Shown here piece by piece: positions 7,874-14,895 of a stretch of 38,121 nucleotides of DNA (its first letter is position 1; every line of letters starts with the position of its first letter). This DNA comes from Actinomadura fibrosa. GTDB lineage: Bacteria; Actinomycetota; Actinomycetes; Streptosporangiales; Streptosporangiaceae. Below the pieces are notes generated by a model that saw only the letters and a program-made list of their open reading frames with translations, was not told where the DNA came from and did not search any database. The DNA is taken from the NCBI RefSeq assembly GCF_900659615.1, contig NZ_CAACUY010000072.1, positions 1-38,121 of the forward strand, given 5' to 3'. The position numbers and the translations under genes were made by a program.

Positions 7874-8320
7874 TCAGCGGGGGTTGGGGGCTTCGCCTTT
7901 GGTCTGGACCAGGGTGCGGAGTTCGGCCAGCTGGCGGGCGGCGAGGGCCTTCTCGGCGCCGTTGATGCCCATGGCGCCGATGGACGTGCCGTCCGCGAGG
8001 TCGAGGGTGGGCCAGGGCTCGCCGATGGACATCGTGACGTCGACGACCTCGGGCCATTCGAGGCGGCGGGTGCGGAAGGCGTTGACGACCGTGAGGCCCG
8101 TGTCGTCGGCGGCGACGCGGCAGCGGGCGAGCATGTGCAGGATCCAGGCGACGAGCAGGCCGAACGCGATCATGAGGACGCGGTCGAGCGTCTTGAACTG
8201 GGGCGCCACGACCACGGCGAGCACGATCATGCCGAGCATGATGATGCCCGCCGTGGCGTAGGCGACGACGCGCGTGGTGCGGGGACGCCACACGGTCGGC
8301 AGGGCCGGGACGTCAGTCAA
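7874..8320 (-). CDS. PH-domain membrane protein downstream of hisG
   Basis: 148 residues. Two transmembrane helices (about residues 17-38 and 46-64) are followed by a bacterial PH-like domain (GLTVVNAFRTRRLEWPEVVDVTMSIGEPWPTLDLADGTSIGAMGI). The start used is a TTG at 8318-8320, which overlaps the hisG stop by eight bases; an in-frame GTG at about 8293 is the alternative. The gene is translationally tied to hisG, an association I know from other actinomycetes, but its function is unknown and there is no evidence that it takes part in histidine synthesis. Confidence 0.75.
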   Translation of the reverse strand: MTDVPALPTVWRPRTTRVVAYATAGIIMLGMIVLAVVVAPQFKTLDRVLMIAFGLLVAWILHMLARCRVAADDTGLTVVNAFRTRRLEWPEVVDVTMSIGEPWPTLDLADGTSIGAMGINGAEKALAARQLAELRTLVQTKGEAPNPR

Positions 8321-9188
8321 CGATCTTGGAGATCGGGATTTCGAGGATGTCGTGGGCGCCGGCGGCCTTCAGCGCGGGGATCAGGGTGTTGACCCCGCGC
8401 TTGGCGACGACGGACTCGACGGCGTTCGACTCTCCGCCCGCCAGCGACGTCACGGTCGGCGACGACAGCGACGGCATGATCTCGAGGACGGCCTGGAGGT
8501 CGGCCTGGGCGACGTTCAGCTTCAGCAGGACGTTGCCGCGGGCCCGGATGGCGCCCTGGAGGAGCAGGGAGATGTCCTCCATGGCGGCGCGCTTCTCGGC
8601 GTCCTCGTACGCCTCGCGGTTGGCGACCAGCTCGGTGTAGCTGGTCAGGAGGGTGTCGAGGATGCGGAGGCCGTTCTTGCGGAGCGACGAGCCGGTCTCG
8701 GTGAGGTCGACGATCGCGTCCACGATGTCGGGCACCTTCGCCTCGGTCGCGCCGTAGGACGGGACGACCTTGGCCTTGACGCCGTGCTTCTCCAGGAAGC
8801 GCTTGGTCATCGCGGGGAACTCGGTCGAGATCCGGACGCCCTCGGGCAGGTCGGACACGGTCTGCCAGGGCGCGTCGTCCGGCACCGCCATGATCACCCG
8901 AACGGGGTTGGACGTGGCCTTGGAGTACTGGAGCTCGCCGAGGCTGACCACGTCGGAGTCGGTCTCGGTGATCCAGTCGCGGCCGGTGATGCCGAGGTCG
9001 AACAGGCCCTGTTCGAGGTAGGTCGGGATCTCCTGCGGGCGCAGGACCCGGACCCGGTCGATGCGGGGGTCGTCGATGGAGGCGCGGTAGTCGCGGTCCG
9101 AGGTGCGCCGGACGGTGAGGTCGGCGGCGTCGAACAGCTGCATGGTCGCCTTCTCCAGCGACCCCTTGGGCAGGACGAGTGACAGCAC
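8313..9188 (-). CDS. hisG: ATP phosphoribosyltransferase, long form
   Basis: First step of histidine synthesis: ATP + PRPP to phosphoribosyl-ATP. The 291-residue length with a C-terminal regulatory domain (from about residue 210) indicates the long, hexameric, histidine-inhibited HisG. Motifs: LPKGSLEKATMQLF at the N-terminus, GLFDLGITGRDWI, and the PRPP loop DAIVDLTETGSSLRKNGL. I place the start at the GTG 9186-9188, which yields the standard MLSLVLPKGS beginning and has AAAGG eight bases upstream; the open frame runs further upstream but without homology. The usual actinobacterial neighbour hisE is absent. Instead, 287 bases separate hisG from ribH and hold a decayed ribH 3'-end copy. Confidence 0.95.
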   Translation of the reverse strand: MLSLVLPKGSLEKATMQLFDAADLTVRRTSDRDYRASIDDPRIDRVRVLRPQEIPTYLEQGLFDLGITGRDWITETDSDVVSLGELQYSKATSNPVRVIMAVPDDAPWQTVSDLPEGVRISTEFPAMTKRFLEKHGVKAKVVPSYGATEAKVPDIVDAIVDLTETGSSLRKNGLRILDTLLTSYTELVANREAYEDAEKRAAMEDISLLLQGAIRARGNVLLKLNVAQADLQAVLEIMPSLSSPTVTSLAGGESNAVESVVAKRGVNTLIPALKAAGAHDILEIPISKIVD

Positions 9189-9256
9189 GGATGAGCCTTT
9201 CAGTGGGATGCGTTTCGGGATACCGGGACGGACGGGCACAGATGTGCGGGTGAACC

Positions 9257-9273
9257 AGGGGTCGCGGACCCCT
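9257..9273 (-). promoter_or_regulatory. Stem-loop in the hisG leader
   Basis: A perfect seven-base-pair inverted repeat AGGGGTC-gcg-GACCCCT lies between the His-rich short frame (stop at 9282) and hisG (start 9188). There is no T-run, so it is not a typical intrinsic terminator. The string GGTCCGCG on its 5' arm also occurs inside the preceding short frame, so alternative pairings are conceivable. An attenuator role is inference. Confidence 0.35.
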
Positions 9274-9281
9274 CTCCCCCG

Positions 9282-9437
9282 CTACAGATGCCCGCCGACG
9301 TGCCCGGCGTGACCGTGATGCCGCGGACCTCGCAGGGTCGGTGCCGTGTCGAGTGCGGCCACAGTCGCCTCCCATCCGTGGTGGTCGTGCCGGTGTGCTT
9401 GCCGGAATGCGCGGACCGCGTCCGGCGCCGCCTCATC
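9282..9437 (-). pseudogene. Diverged second copy of the ribH 3' end, with a His-rich tail
   Basis: The frame after the TAG at 9438-9440 encodes 51 residues. Positions 9377-9330 encode GWEATVAALDTAPTLR, nearly identical to GWEATVAALDTALTLR at the end of ribH (9574-9527). Over these 16 codons I count eight synonymous third-base changes and one amino-acid change (L to P), so the copy diverged while being selected as protein. Both copies stop about 50 bases after the shared block. The only good start is the GTG at 9360-9362, five bases after GGGAGG, giving a 26-residue peptide ending R-H-H-G-H-A-G-H-V-G-G-H-L. It is either a recombination remnant or a short leader peptide for hisG. Confidence 0.6.
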
Positions 9438-9475
9438 CTACGCGGTCCGCGCGGCGGGTTCGTGCCGCCCCACCG

Positions 9476-9985
9476 TCAGCGGTGGAAGCCGCTGCGGTGC
9501 CCGGACGGGGACGGGGCGCGGAGCCTGCGCAGCGTGAGGGCGGTGTCGAGGGCGGCGACGGTCGCCTCCCAGCCCTTGTCCTCGTGGCCGCCGGGCACCC
9601 CGCTGCGGTCGATCGCCTGGTCCAGGTCGTCGCAGGTCAGGACGCCGTTGCCGACGGGGGTGGCCTCGTCGAGGGCGACGCGCGTCACACCGGCGGTGAC
9701 GGAGTCGCAGACGTAGTCGAAGTGCGCGGTCGCGCCGCGGATGACGGCGCCGAGGCACACGACGGCGTCGAGGTCGCGGGCGAGCTGCTGGGCCACCACG
9801 GGCAGCTCCAGCGCGCCGGCGACCCGGGCGACGACGGGCTCGTCCACCCCGCACGCCTTCGCGGCGGCGAGAGCGCGCTCCAGCAGGCGGTCGGTGATCT
9901 GCGCGTGCCAGCGGGTGCAGACGATGCCGAGCGTCAGCCCGGCGGCGTCCACGGTGCCGGGTTCGGGACGTCCTTCTCCGCTCAT
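9476..9985 (-). CDS. ribH: 6,7-dimethyl-8-ribityllumazine synthase
   Basis: 169 residues. It condenses 5-amino-6-ribitylamino-uracil with dihydroxybutanone phosphate in the penultimate step of riboflavin synthesis. Family landmarks: IVCTRWHAQITDRLLERAL, VAGALELPVVAQQL, CLGAVIRGATAHFDYVCD with the catalytic His-Phe-Asp segment, TPVGNGVLTCDDLDQAIDR, and the terminal GWEATVAALDTALTLRRLR. The ATG at 9983-9985 overlaps the ribBA stop (ATGA), indicating translational coupling. The tail after LRRLR (S/P/G/H-rich, about 16 residues) is variable in this family. The last part of this gene is duplicated just downstream, 197 bases away. Confidence 0.95.
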   Translation of the reverse strand: MSGEGRPEPGTVDAAGLTLGIVCTRWHAQITDRLLERALAAAKACGVDEPVVARVAGALELPVVAQQLARDLDAVVCLGAVIRGATAHFDYVCDSVTAGVTRVALDEATPVGNGVLTCDDLDQAIDRSGVPGGHEDKGWEATVAALDTALTLRRLRAPSPSGHRSGFHR

Positions 9986-11202
9986 GCGAGCCCCTCGATG
10001 CGGTGTCCGAGACGGTCGCGCTTGACCGTCAGGTAGCGGCGGTTGTGGTCGGTGACGACGACGGGCATGGCCTCGCGGCCCAGCACGTCCAGGCCGAAGC
10101 CCTCCAGGCCCTTGAGCTTCGCCGGGTTGTTGGTGAGCACCCGGACGGACTCCACGCCGAGTTCCCGCAGCATGTGCGCGGCGTTCGAGTACTCGCGGGC
10201 GTCGGCGGGCAGCCCCAGCTCCAGGTTCGCGTCCACGGTGTCGGACCCGTTGTCCTGGAGCGCGTAGGCGCGCAGCTTGGCGAGCAGGCCGATGCCGCGC
10301 CCCTCGTGGCCGCGCAGGTAGAGGATCACGCCGCGGCCCTCGGCGGCGATGCGCTCCATCGCGGCGTCGAGCTGGGTGCCGCAGTCGCAGCGCTCGGAGT
10401 GCAGGACGTCGCCGGTCAGGCATTCGGAGTGCGCCCGGACGAGGATGTCGCGTCCGTCGCCGAGGTCCCCGAGGACGAGCGCGACGTGCTCGCCGCCGTC
10501 GATCGCGCTGGAGAACCCGACGGCGCGCCACATCCCGAACCGGTTCGGCAGCCGCGTCTCCACGACCCGGGTGACCATCGGCTCGGTGCGCCTGCGGTAC
10601 TCGGCGAGCTGCTCGATCGAGATCAGCTTGAGGCCGTGCTCCTTGGCGAACACCTGGAGCTCGGGCAGCCGCGCCATGGTCCCGTCGTCGTTGACGACCT
10701 CGGCGAGGACGCCCGCCGGGGCGAGGCCCGCCATCCGGGCGAGATCGACGGCGGCCTCGGTGTGGCCGCGGCGGCGCAGCACGCCGCCCTCGTGGTAGCG
10801 CAGCGGGAAGATGTGGCCCGGCCGGACGAGGTCGCGGGGCTCCGACGCCGAGTCGCACAGCGTCCGGATCGTCTTGGCCCGGTCGGCGGCGGAGATCCCC
10901 GTCGTGACGCCGAGCCGCGCGTCCACGCTGATCGTGTAGGCGGTCCGCATCCGCTCGGAGTTCTGCGCCGTCATCAGCGGAATCTGGAGCCGGTCGAGGT
11001 CGGCTCCCTCCATCGGCACGCAGATCACGCCGCTCGTGTAGCGGATCGTGAAGGTCAGCAGCTCCGGCGTCGCCTTCGCCGCGGCGAAGATGATGTCGCC
11101 CTCGTTCTCGCGGTCCTCGTCGTCGACGACCACGACGGGACGTCCCGCCGCGATGTCGGCGACCGCCGCCTCGATGGAGTCGAAGATCCCGCTCTCGCCC
11201 AT
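9982..11202 (-). CDS. ribBA: Bifunctional DHBP synthase / GTP cyclohydrolase II
   Basis: 406 residues in two domains. The N-terminal RibB part (about residues 5-205) converts ribulose-5-phosphate to dihydroxybutanone phosphate, with the acidic metal loop VDDEDRENEGD at 26-36 and RPGHIFPLRYHEGGVLRRRGHTEA at 127-150. The C-terminal RibA part (about 210-400) opens GTP, with Zn-binding Cys261, Cys272 and Cys274 in SECLTGDVLHSERCDCGTQ and GHEGRGIGL at 298-306. The ATG at 11200-11202 follows GGAGG eight bases upstream. An in-frame GTG at 11233-11235 overlapping the ribM stop would add 11 residues. All catalytic segments are intact, so both activities are expected. Confidence 0.95.
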   Translation of the reverse strand: MGESGIFDSIEAAVADIAAGRPVVVVDDEDRENEGDIIFAAAKATPELLTFTIRYTSGVICVPMEGADLDRLQIPLMTAQNSERMRTAYTISVDARLGVTTGISAADRAKTIRTLCDSASEPRDLVRPGHIFPLRYHEGGVLRRRGHTEAAVDLARMAGLAPAGVLAEVVNDDGTMARLPELQVFAKEHGLKLISIEQLAEYRRRTEPMVTRVVETRLPNRFGMWRAVGFSSAIDGGEHVALVLGDLGDGRDILVRAHSECLTGDVLHSERCDCGTQLDAAMERIAAEGRGVILYLRGHEGRGIGLLAKLRAYALQDNGSDTVDANLELGLPADAREYSNAAHMLRELGVESVRVLTNNPAKLKGLEGFGLDVLGREAMPVVVTDHNRRYLTVKRDRLGHRIEGLA

Positions 11203-11231
11203 GCCCGTGGCCTCCAGCCCGCTCAGCCCGC

Positions 11232-11873
11232 TCACACCGACACCGCCTTGTTCCTCGGGGCCCGGACGTCCCGGGACTCCCTCAGCCAGTTCCGGAAACC
11301 GGCCATCACCATCACGAAGAAGATCCCGTAGACCGCGCCGGAGACGTACAGCCCCGAATGCAGGGCCAGCGGGACGCCGACCAGGTCCACCAGCACCCAG
11401 ATGATCCAGAAGTCGACGAGGGCGCGGCTCTGGGCGAAGGTCGCGACCGCGCTGCCGACGAAGATGTACGCGTTCGCCCACGGCGACCAGGCCACCTTCA
11501 GCCAGTCGAGGTTGAGGAACAGCTCCGCGACCGCGGCGGTGCCGACCGCGAGCGCGGCGAGCAGCACGAGCCGCTCGCGCGGGGTGGCCTGCCGGACGAC
11601 GAGCCCCCGCTCCGCGCGGCGCCCGCGGATCCACATCGCCCACCCGTACAGGGCGAGCACGCCGAACAGCACCTGCTTGAGCGCGTTGCCGGGGGCGTCC
11701 GCGTGCAGGGACGCGGCGAGCAGCAGCAGGGCGCCGGCGAGCTGCACCGGCCACGTCCACAGGGTCTTGCGCATGGCGAGCCAGACGACGGCGAGCGACA
11801 GCACGTTGCCGACCAGATCGGTCCACAGGACGTGCTCGCCGAACACCTCGAAGCCCGCGTTCAACCAGTTCAT
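11232..11873 (-). CDS. ribM: PnuC-family transporter, RibM-type riboflavin transporter
   Basis: 213 residues, seven or so hydrophobic segments, PnuC-like, with the family W-rich pattern WAMWIRGRR, WSPWANAYIFVGSAVATFAQSR and DFWIIWVLVDLVGVPLALHSGLY. PnuC proteins facilitate uptake of ribosylated vitamins. In corynebacteria and Streptomyces the RibM/PnuX members sit in FMN-riboswitch rib operons and carry riboflavin; the order ribE-ribM-ribA/B-ribH here is the same as reported there. The ATG at 11871-11873 overlaps the ribE stop (ATGA). Specificity for riboflavin rather than nicotinamide riboside is inferred from the operon. Confidence 0.88.
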   Translation of the reverse strand: MNWLNAGFEVFGEHVLWTDLVGNVLSLAVVWLAMRKTLWTWPVQLAGALLLLAASLHADAPGNALKQVLFGVLALYGWAMWIRGRRAERGLVVRQATPRERLVLLAALAVGTAAVAELFLNLDWLKVAWSPWANAYIFVGSAVATFAQSRALVDFWIIWVLVDLVGVPLALHSGLYVSGAVYGIFFVMVMAGFRNWLRESRDVRAPRNKAVSV

Positions 11874-12493
11874 AGTTGGTCCACGGCGGTCGGCGCGGCA
11901 CCGGCGCGGTCGCCGAGCATCCGCTCGACGTACTTCGCGACGACGTCCACTTCGAGGTTCACCGGGTCTCCGGGCTCCTTGTGGCCGAGCGTGGTGAGCG
12001 CCAGCGTGGTGGGGATGAGCGCGACGCTGAACCGGTCGGCGCCGGCCTCGACCACGGTGAGGCTGATGCCGTCCACCGTGATGGAGCCCTTGTCGACGAG
12101 GTAGCGGCTCAGATGCGGCGGCAGGGAGACCGTGACGACGTCCCAGCGGTCGCCGGGCTCCCGCGAGATGATCGTGCCGACACCGTCCACGTGCCCCTGG
12201 ACGAGATGGCCGCCGAGCCGGTCCGACAGCCGGACGGGCCGCTCCAGGTTGACCCTGGAGCCGGGCGCGAGGGCGCCGAGGCTGGACTTGTCGAGGGTCT
12301 CCTTGATGACGTCGGCCGTGAAGGAGCCGTCCTTGACGTCCACGACGGTGAGACAGACGCCGTTGACGGCGATCGACGCGCCGTGCACGGCGTCCCCGGT
12401 CACGAGCGGGCCGCGAATGGTGAGCTTGGCCGAGTCCCCGTCGGGCTCGACCGCCTCGATCTCGCCGAGCTCCTCGACGATGCCGGTGAACAT
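11870..12493 (-). CDS. ribE: Riboflavin synthase alpha chain
   Basis: 207 residues with two tandem lumazine-binding domains. The first begins MFTGIVEELGEIEAV and contains NGVCLTVVDV; the second begins HLVQGHVDGVGTI near residue 98 and contains DGISLTVVEAG. It dismutates two lumazines to riboflavin. The start ATG at 12491-12493 gives the conserved MFTGIVEE end and is preceded by GGAGG and GGGGAAG. It is the first gene after the FMN riboswitch. The last about ten residues are variable. ribD, often next to ribE in other actinomycetes, is absent from the window. Confidence 0.95.
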   Translation of the reverse strand: MFTGIVEELGEIEAVEPDGDSAKLTIRGPLVTGDAVHGASIAVNGVCLTVVDVKDGSFTADVIKETLDKSSLGALAPGSRVNLERPVRLSDRLGGHLVQGHVDGVGTIISREPGDRWDVVTVSLPPHLSRYLVDKGSITVDGISLTVVEAGADRFSVALIPTTLALTTLGHKEPGDPVNLEVDVVAKYVERMLGDRAGAAPTAVDQL

Positions 12494-12556
12494 CTTCCCC
12501 GGGCCTCCTAGTTCCGCTGTACGGAAAGGCTCCGGGGGACGTACCTGTACGACCAC

Positions 12557-12579
12557 TACACCCCTCGGGTAGGGGTGTA
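12557..12579 (-). promoter_or_regulatory. Hairpin between FMN riboswitch and ribE (expression platform)
   Basis: A perfect nine-base-pair stem TACACCCCT/AGGGGTGTA with a five-base loop lies just 3' of the riboswitch aptamer on the minus strand and about 64 bases before ribE. No T-run follows, so it may work through translation, Rho or an atypical terminator. Its position fits the switching hairpin. Confidence 0.55.
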
Positions 12580-12587
12580 TGCGCGCT

Positions 12588-12704
12588 GCCTCCCATCCGG
12601 ACTTTCACCGTCGGTCCCGGAGTTCCACCGGGTCAACCGGCCGATGGCTTCGGCCGGGTCGCGGACTGTCACCGCCGGTTCGGAATTTCACCGACCCCGG
12701 AGCA
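12588..12704 (-). ncRNA. FMN riboswitch (RFN element)
   Basis: Read on the minus strand, the conserved RFN core is present in order: a 5' block with GGTCGGTGAAATTCC and ACCGGCGGTGACAGTCC, a variable GC-rich stem around 12640-12660, then CCGGTGGAACTCCGG, GACCGACGGTGAAAGTCC and the closing GGATGGGAGGC. FMN binding normally shuts off downstream expression. It controls ribE-ribM-ribBA-ribH and possibly hisG if transcripts read through. Confidence 0.95.
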
Positions 12705-12784
12705 CGCGTTCAATGCTTGCCAACCAGTGTGCCACGCGAACCATTCCCGCCCCATGTGAGGAAGCCCACGGCCGGATGTGGCCA

Positions 12785-12802
12785 ACCAAGCGCTCGCTTG
12801 GT
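12785..12802. promoter_or_regulatory. Perfect 18-bp palindrome upstream of the rib riboswitch
   Basis: ACCAAGCG-ct-CGCTTGGT is an eight-base-pair perfect inverted repeat, 80 bases upstream of the riboswitch and just past the stop of the ATPase gene (12820). Symmetry and sequence resemble TetR-family operators. It could alternatively be the RNA hairpin ending the upstream gene, but no T-run follows on the minus strand. Confidence 0.4.
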
Positions 12803-12819
12803 GTACCCTTGTCGCCCCG

Positions 12820-13572
12820 TCACGCTCCGGCACCGCACTCGTGCCGGCTGATCACCTCGTCCGCCACATCATGCAGATCCGCGTACGGCCGGACCGCGTA
12901 GGCGTCCCTCGTCCCCGGCCGCACACGCCACCGGAACAGGCCCGGCGGCTCGGACCACACGGAGAGCCCGCGCAGCACCACCACGGAACGGTCGACGCCA
13001 TGCCGGCAGCGCGTCCCGTCGAGTCCGCGGGCGATCAGCAGACGACTCAGTGCCACGGCCGCCTGCCACGGAAGCGGACCGGGACGCTGAAGCGGGACAT
13101 GCGTCGGAGTGGCGATACAGAACCAGGTCGCCTTCCCTGTCACCGGCAGCAGTCCCAGCCGCGACCGCGCCCGATGCCATCCCCACTCCCGCGACACGGC
13201 ATCGACGATCCCCATGCCCCGGCCTCCCTCCGCCCACGCGCCACCCCCTTTCGCCGAACGCGTCCATTCGGTCATCGGATCGAACACCTTGAACACGAAC
13301 TGGCTCTCCGGCGTGACCCGGTGGTAGACCCACAGCTCCAGCACGTCCCGTCCGGGAGACGAACGCGCGCTACCGACCCCGTGCCGCAGCCCGTTCGTCA
13401 CCAGTTCCGACACCGCGAGCATCACGTCGTCCATCTGCTCGCCCGGCAGCCGCACCGCCGTCAACGCCACGCGCAGGTACGCCCGCGCCAGGCCCGCGCA
13501 CGTCTCGTCCGCAGGCAACGGCCATGCCGAACACCCACCGAGCACCAGGTCAGGGAGATGGCCACGAACCAT
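12820..13572 (-). CDS. RsbW-like ATP-binding (HATPase_c) regulatory protein
   Basis: 250 residues from the ATG at 13570-13572, preceded by GGGAGGAG. A GHKL ATPase fold is visible: N-box SELVTNGLRHG with Asn60, G1-type KVFDP with Asp98, and G2 EGGRGMGIVDAV at 115-126. The next Trp-rich stretch (SREWGWHR) is common in Streptomyces-type anti-sigma-like ATPases. The last about 85 residues are an extra domain (GTRCRHGVDRSVVVLRGLSVW) that I do not recognise. It is divergent from an XRE/DUF5753 gene followed by a DUF397 gene, the usual actinomycete trio linked to differentiation control (WhiJ/BldB-type loci). Target unknown; function inferred from family. Confidence 0.85.
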   Translation of the reverse strand: MVRGHLPDLVLGGCSAWPLPADETCAGLARAYLRVALTAVRLPGEQMDDVMLAVSELVTNGLRHGVGSARSSPGRDVLELWVYHRVTPESQFVFKVFDPMTEWTRSAKGGGAWAEGGRGMGIVDAVSREWGWHRARSRLGLLPVTGKATWFCIATPTHVPLQRPGPLPWQAAVALSRLLIARGLDGTRCRHGVDRSVVVLRGLSVWSEPPGLFRWRVRPGTRDAYAVRPYADLHDVADEVISRHECGAGA

Positions 13573-13640
13573 GGGGAGCTCCTCCCGCAAGGGGGCTATG
13601 AGAAGCAGCGTGATCGTTTCCGCAATCGCCTGCACACGCC

Positions 13641-13671
13641 GCGTTACGGAGTAGATACTGCTCGTTACGAG
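13641..13671. promoter_or_regulatory. Divergent promoter/operator region with GTTACG repeats
   Basis: Between the divergent ATPase and XRE genes there are two CGTTACG/A repeats (13642-13648 and 13663-13669); the second lies in the palindrome CTCGT-t-ACGAG (13661-13671). TAGATA at 13652-13657 between them may be a -10 hexamer. This would suit autoregulation by the XRE protein; binding is inferred. Confidence 0.35.
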
Positions 13672-13693
13672 TCGGAACCTCAAGGGGTTCAAA

Positions 13694-14593
13694 ATGGATT
13701 CTCGAAAGAGCAGCATTCGATCTTGCGGAGGGCTCGGACAAGTGTCGGCAATCCAGGCAAGCGACTACAGTCCGACAATCAAAAAGCGCGCCCTCAGCCG
13801 GAAGCTGGTGGAGCTGCGAGAGCAGTGCGGCATGACGACCAGCCAGGTCTGCAAGCGACTCCAGTGGAGCCCATCCAAGCTCAACTACATCGAAAAGGCG
13901 AAGTGGGTCGAACCGAAAAGCGACTCGGTGACGGACCTCTGCGAGCTTTACGGCGTCAGCGCGGCGGACACCGAAGCGCTCATCAAGCTCACCCGCGAAG
14001 CTCGCCAGCGCGGCTGGTGGCGCAAGTACAACGACGTCTTCCGGGACGACTTCGTCGGCCTCGAAGCAGGCGCCTCCGAGATCCTGACGTTCGAGACCAC
14101 GCTCATCCCCGGACTCTTGCAGGCACCTGGCTACATCGCGACGGTCACTCGCATCGCAGGCATACAGGACGACTCCGAGGTCAAGCGCCACGTCGACGCC
14201 CGGCTTCAGCGTCAGGAGATCATCACAAGGAAGTCGGCGCCATGCCGCCTGCACGCCTTGATCGACGAGAACGCCCTGGCCCGGATCAAGGACCCCGCGA
14301 TCCGGGCCGAACAGATCGGTCACCTCATCGACGCGTCGACCAGCCCGAACGTCAAGGTCCAGGTACTCCGGTTCACCAGCGGCCTCTACGCGGGCACGAG
14401 CGAACCCTTCGCGTACTTGAAGTTTTCGGACGTTCTCGAACGCGACATCGTGTATCTCGAAACCACGGTCGACGACCGCATGCTTGAGGAAGACGATGAA
14501 CTGCAACGCTATAGGACGAGATTCGGGCAGCTCTGTGGCGCGGCTCAGGACGCAGCCGCAACTAGCGCTTACCTCGCAACGATGATTGAGTGA
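13694..14593 (+). CDS. XRE-family helix-turn-helix regulator with DUF5753
   Basis: 299 residues. An XRE-type HTH occupies about residues 34-92 (LSRKLVELREQCGMTTSQVCKRLQWSPSKLNYIEKAK). The rest is the DUF5753 domain typical of actinomycete regulators, with FETTLIPGLLQAPGYI, RLQRQEIITRK, LHALIDENAL and the C-terminal DIVYLET segment. The ATG at 13694 has AAGGGG upstream; a GTG at 13742 with GGAGG is the alternative start. GC content is visibly lower than in neighbouring backbone genes, consistent with accessory DNA. The stop overlaps the DUF397 gene, its usual partner. Such pairs act with RsbW-like ATPases in development and antibiotic control in Streptomyces; the role here is unknown. Confidence 0.9.
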   Translation: MDSRKSSIRSCGGLGQVSAIQASDYSPTIKKRALSRKLVELREQCGMTTSQVCKRLQWSPSKLNYIEKAKWVEPKSDSVTDLCELYGVSAADTEALIKLTREARQRGWWRKYNDVFRDDFVGLEAGASEILTFETTLIPGLLQAPGYIATVTRIAGIQDDSEVKRHVDARLQRQEIITRKSAPCRLHALIDENALARIKDPAIRAEQIGHLIDASTSPNVKVQVLRFTSGLYAGTSEPFAYLKFSDVLERDIVYLETTVDDRMLEEDDELQRYRTRFGQLCGAAQDAAATSAYLATMIE

Positions 14594-14796
14594 CCGATAT
14601 GGACCTTTCCAGAATGATCTGGCGGAAGAGCAGCAGATCGAGCGGAGGCGGACAGAACTGCGTCGAGGTCGCGAACGGGACGGGAGTCGTGCTCGTCCGG
14701 GACAGCAAGGATCCGGGCGGGCCTTTGCAGGTGATGTCGGCGGCGGGGTTCGGCGAGTTGGTCGGGCGGATCAAGAGGGGCGCGCTCGACCTGTAG
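14590..14796 (+). CDS. DUF397 small protein
   Basis: 68 residues from the GTG at 14590, which overlaps the preceding stop (GTGA); an ATG at 14599 would give the family-typical MDLSRMIWRKSSRSS beginning. The DUF397 signature is complete: W-R-K-S-S-R-S, NCVEVA, VLVRDSKDPGG, and the C-terminal GRIKRGALDL. These small proteins, like BldB-locus products, pair with XRE/DUF5753 regulators, probably as interacting partners or antitoxin-like modulators. No catalytic residues are known. Confidence 0.9.
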   Translation: MTDMDLSRMIWRKSSRSSGGGQNCVEVANGTGVVLVRDSKDPGGPLQVMSAAGFGELVGRIKRGALDL

Positions 14797-14895
14797 GACG
14801 CGGCCCAGGTGGTCGTTCAATGTTCAACGATCTTGGGTGATGGGTAGATCGCGGACAGAAGTGGCGGATGACGAGATTCCCACCGGGAGGCAGTC

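Noticed and set aside
9200..9436. 78-residue frame in the ribH-hisG gap as hisE
   Set aside because: It does not contain the HisE helical pattern with its Glu-rich metal site; it is a shifted reading of the ribH remnant.
12778..14487. 569-residue plus-strand frame across the ATPase and XRE genes
   Set aside because: Antisense shadow of the ATPase gene followed by a shifted reading of the XRE gene; Arg/Pro/His-rich, with no domain.
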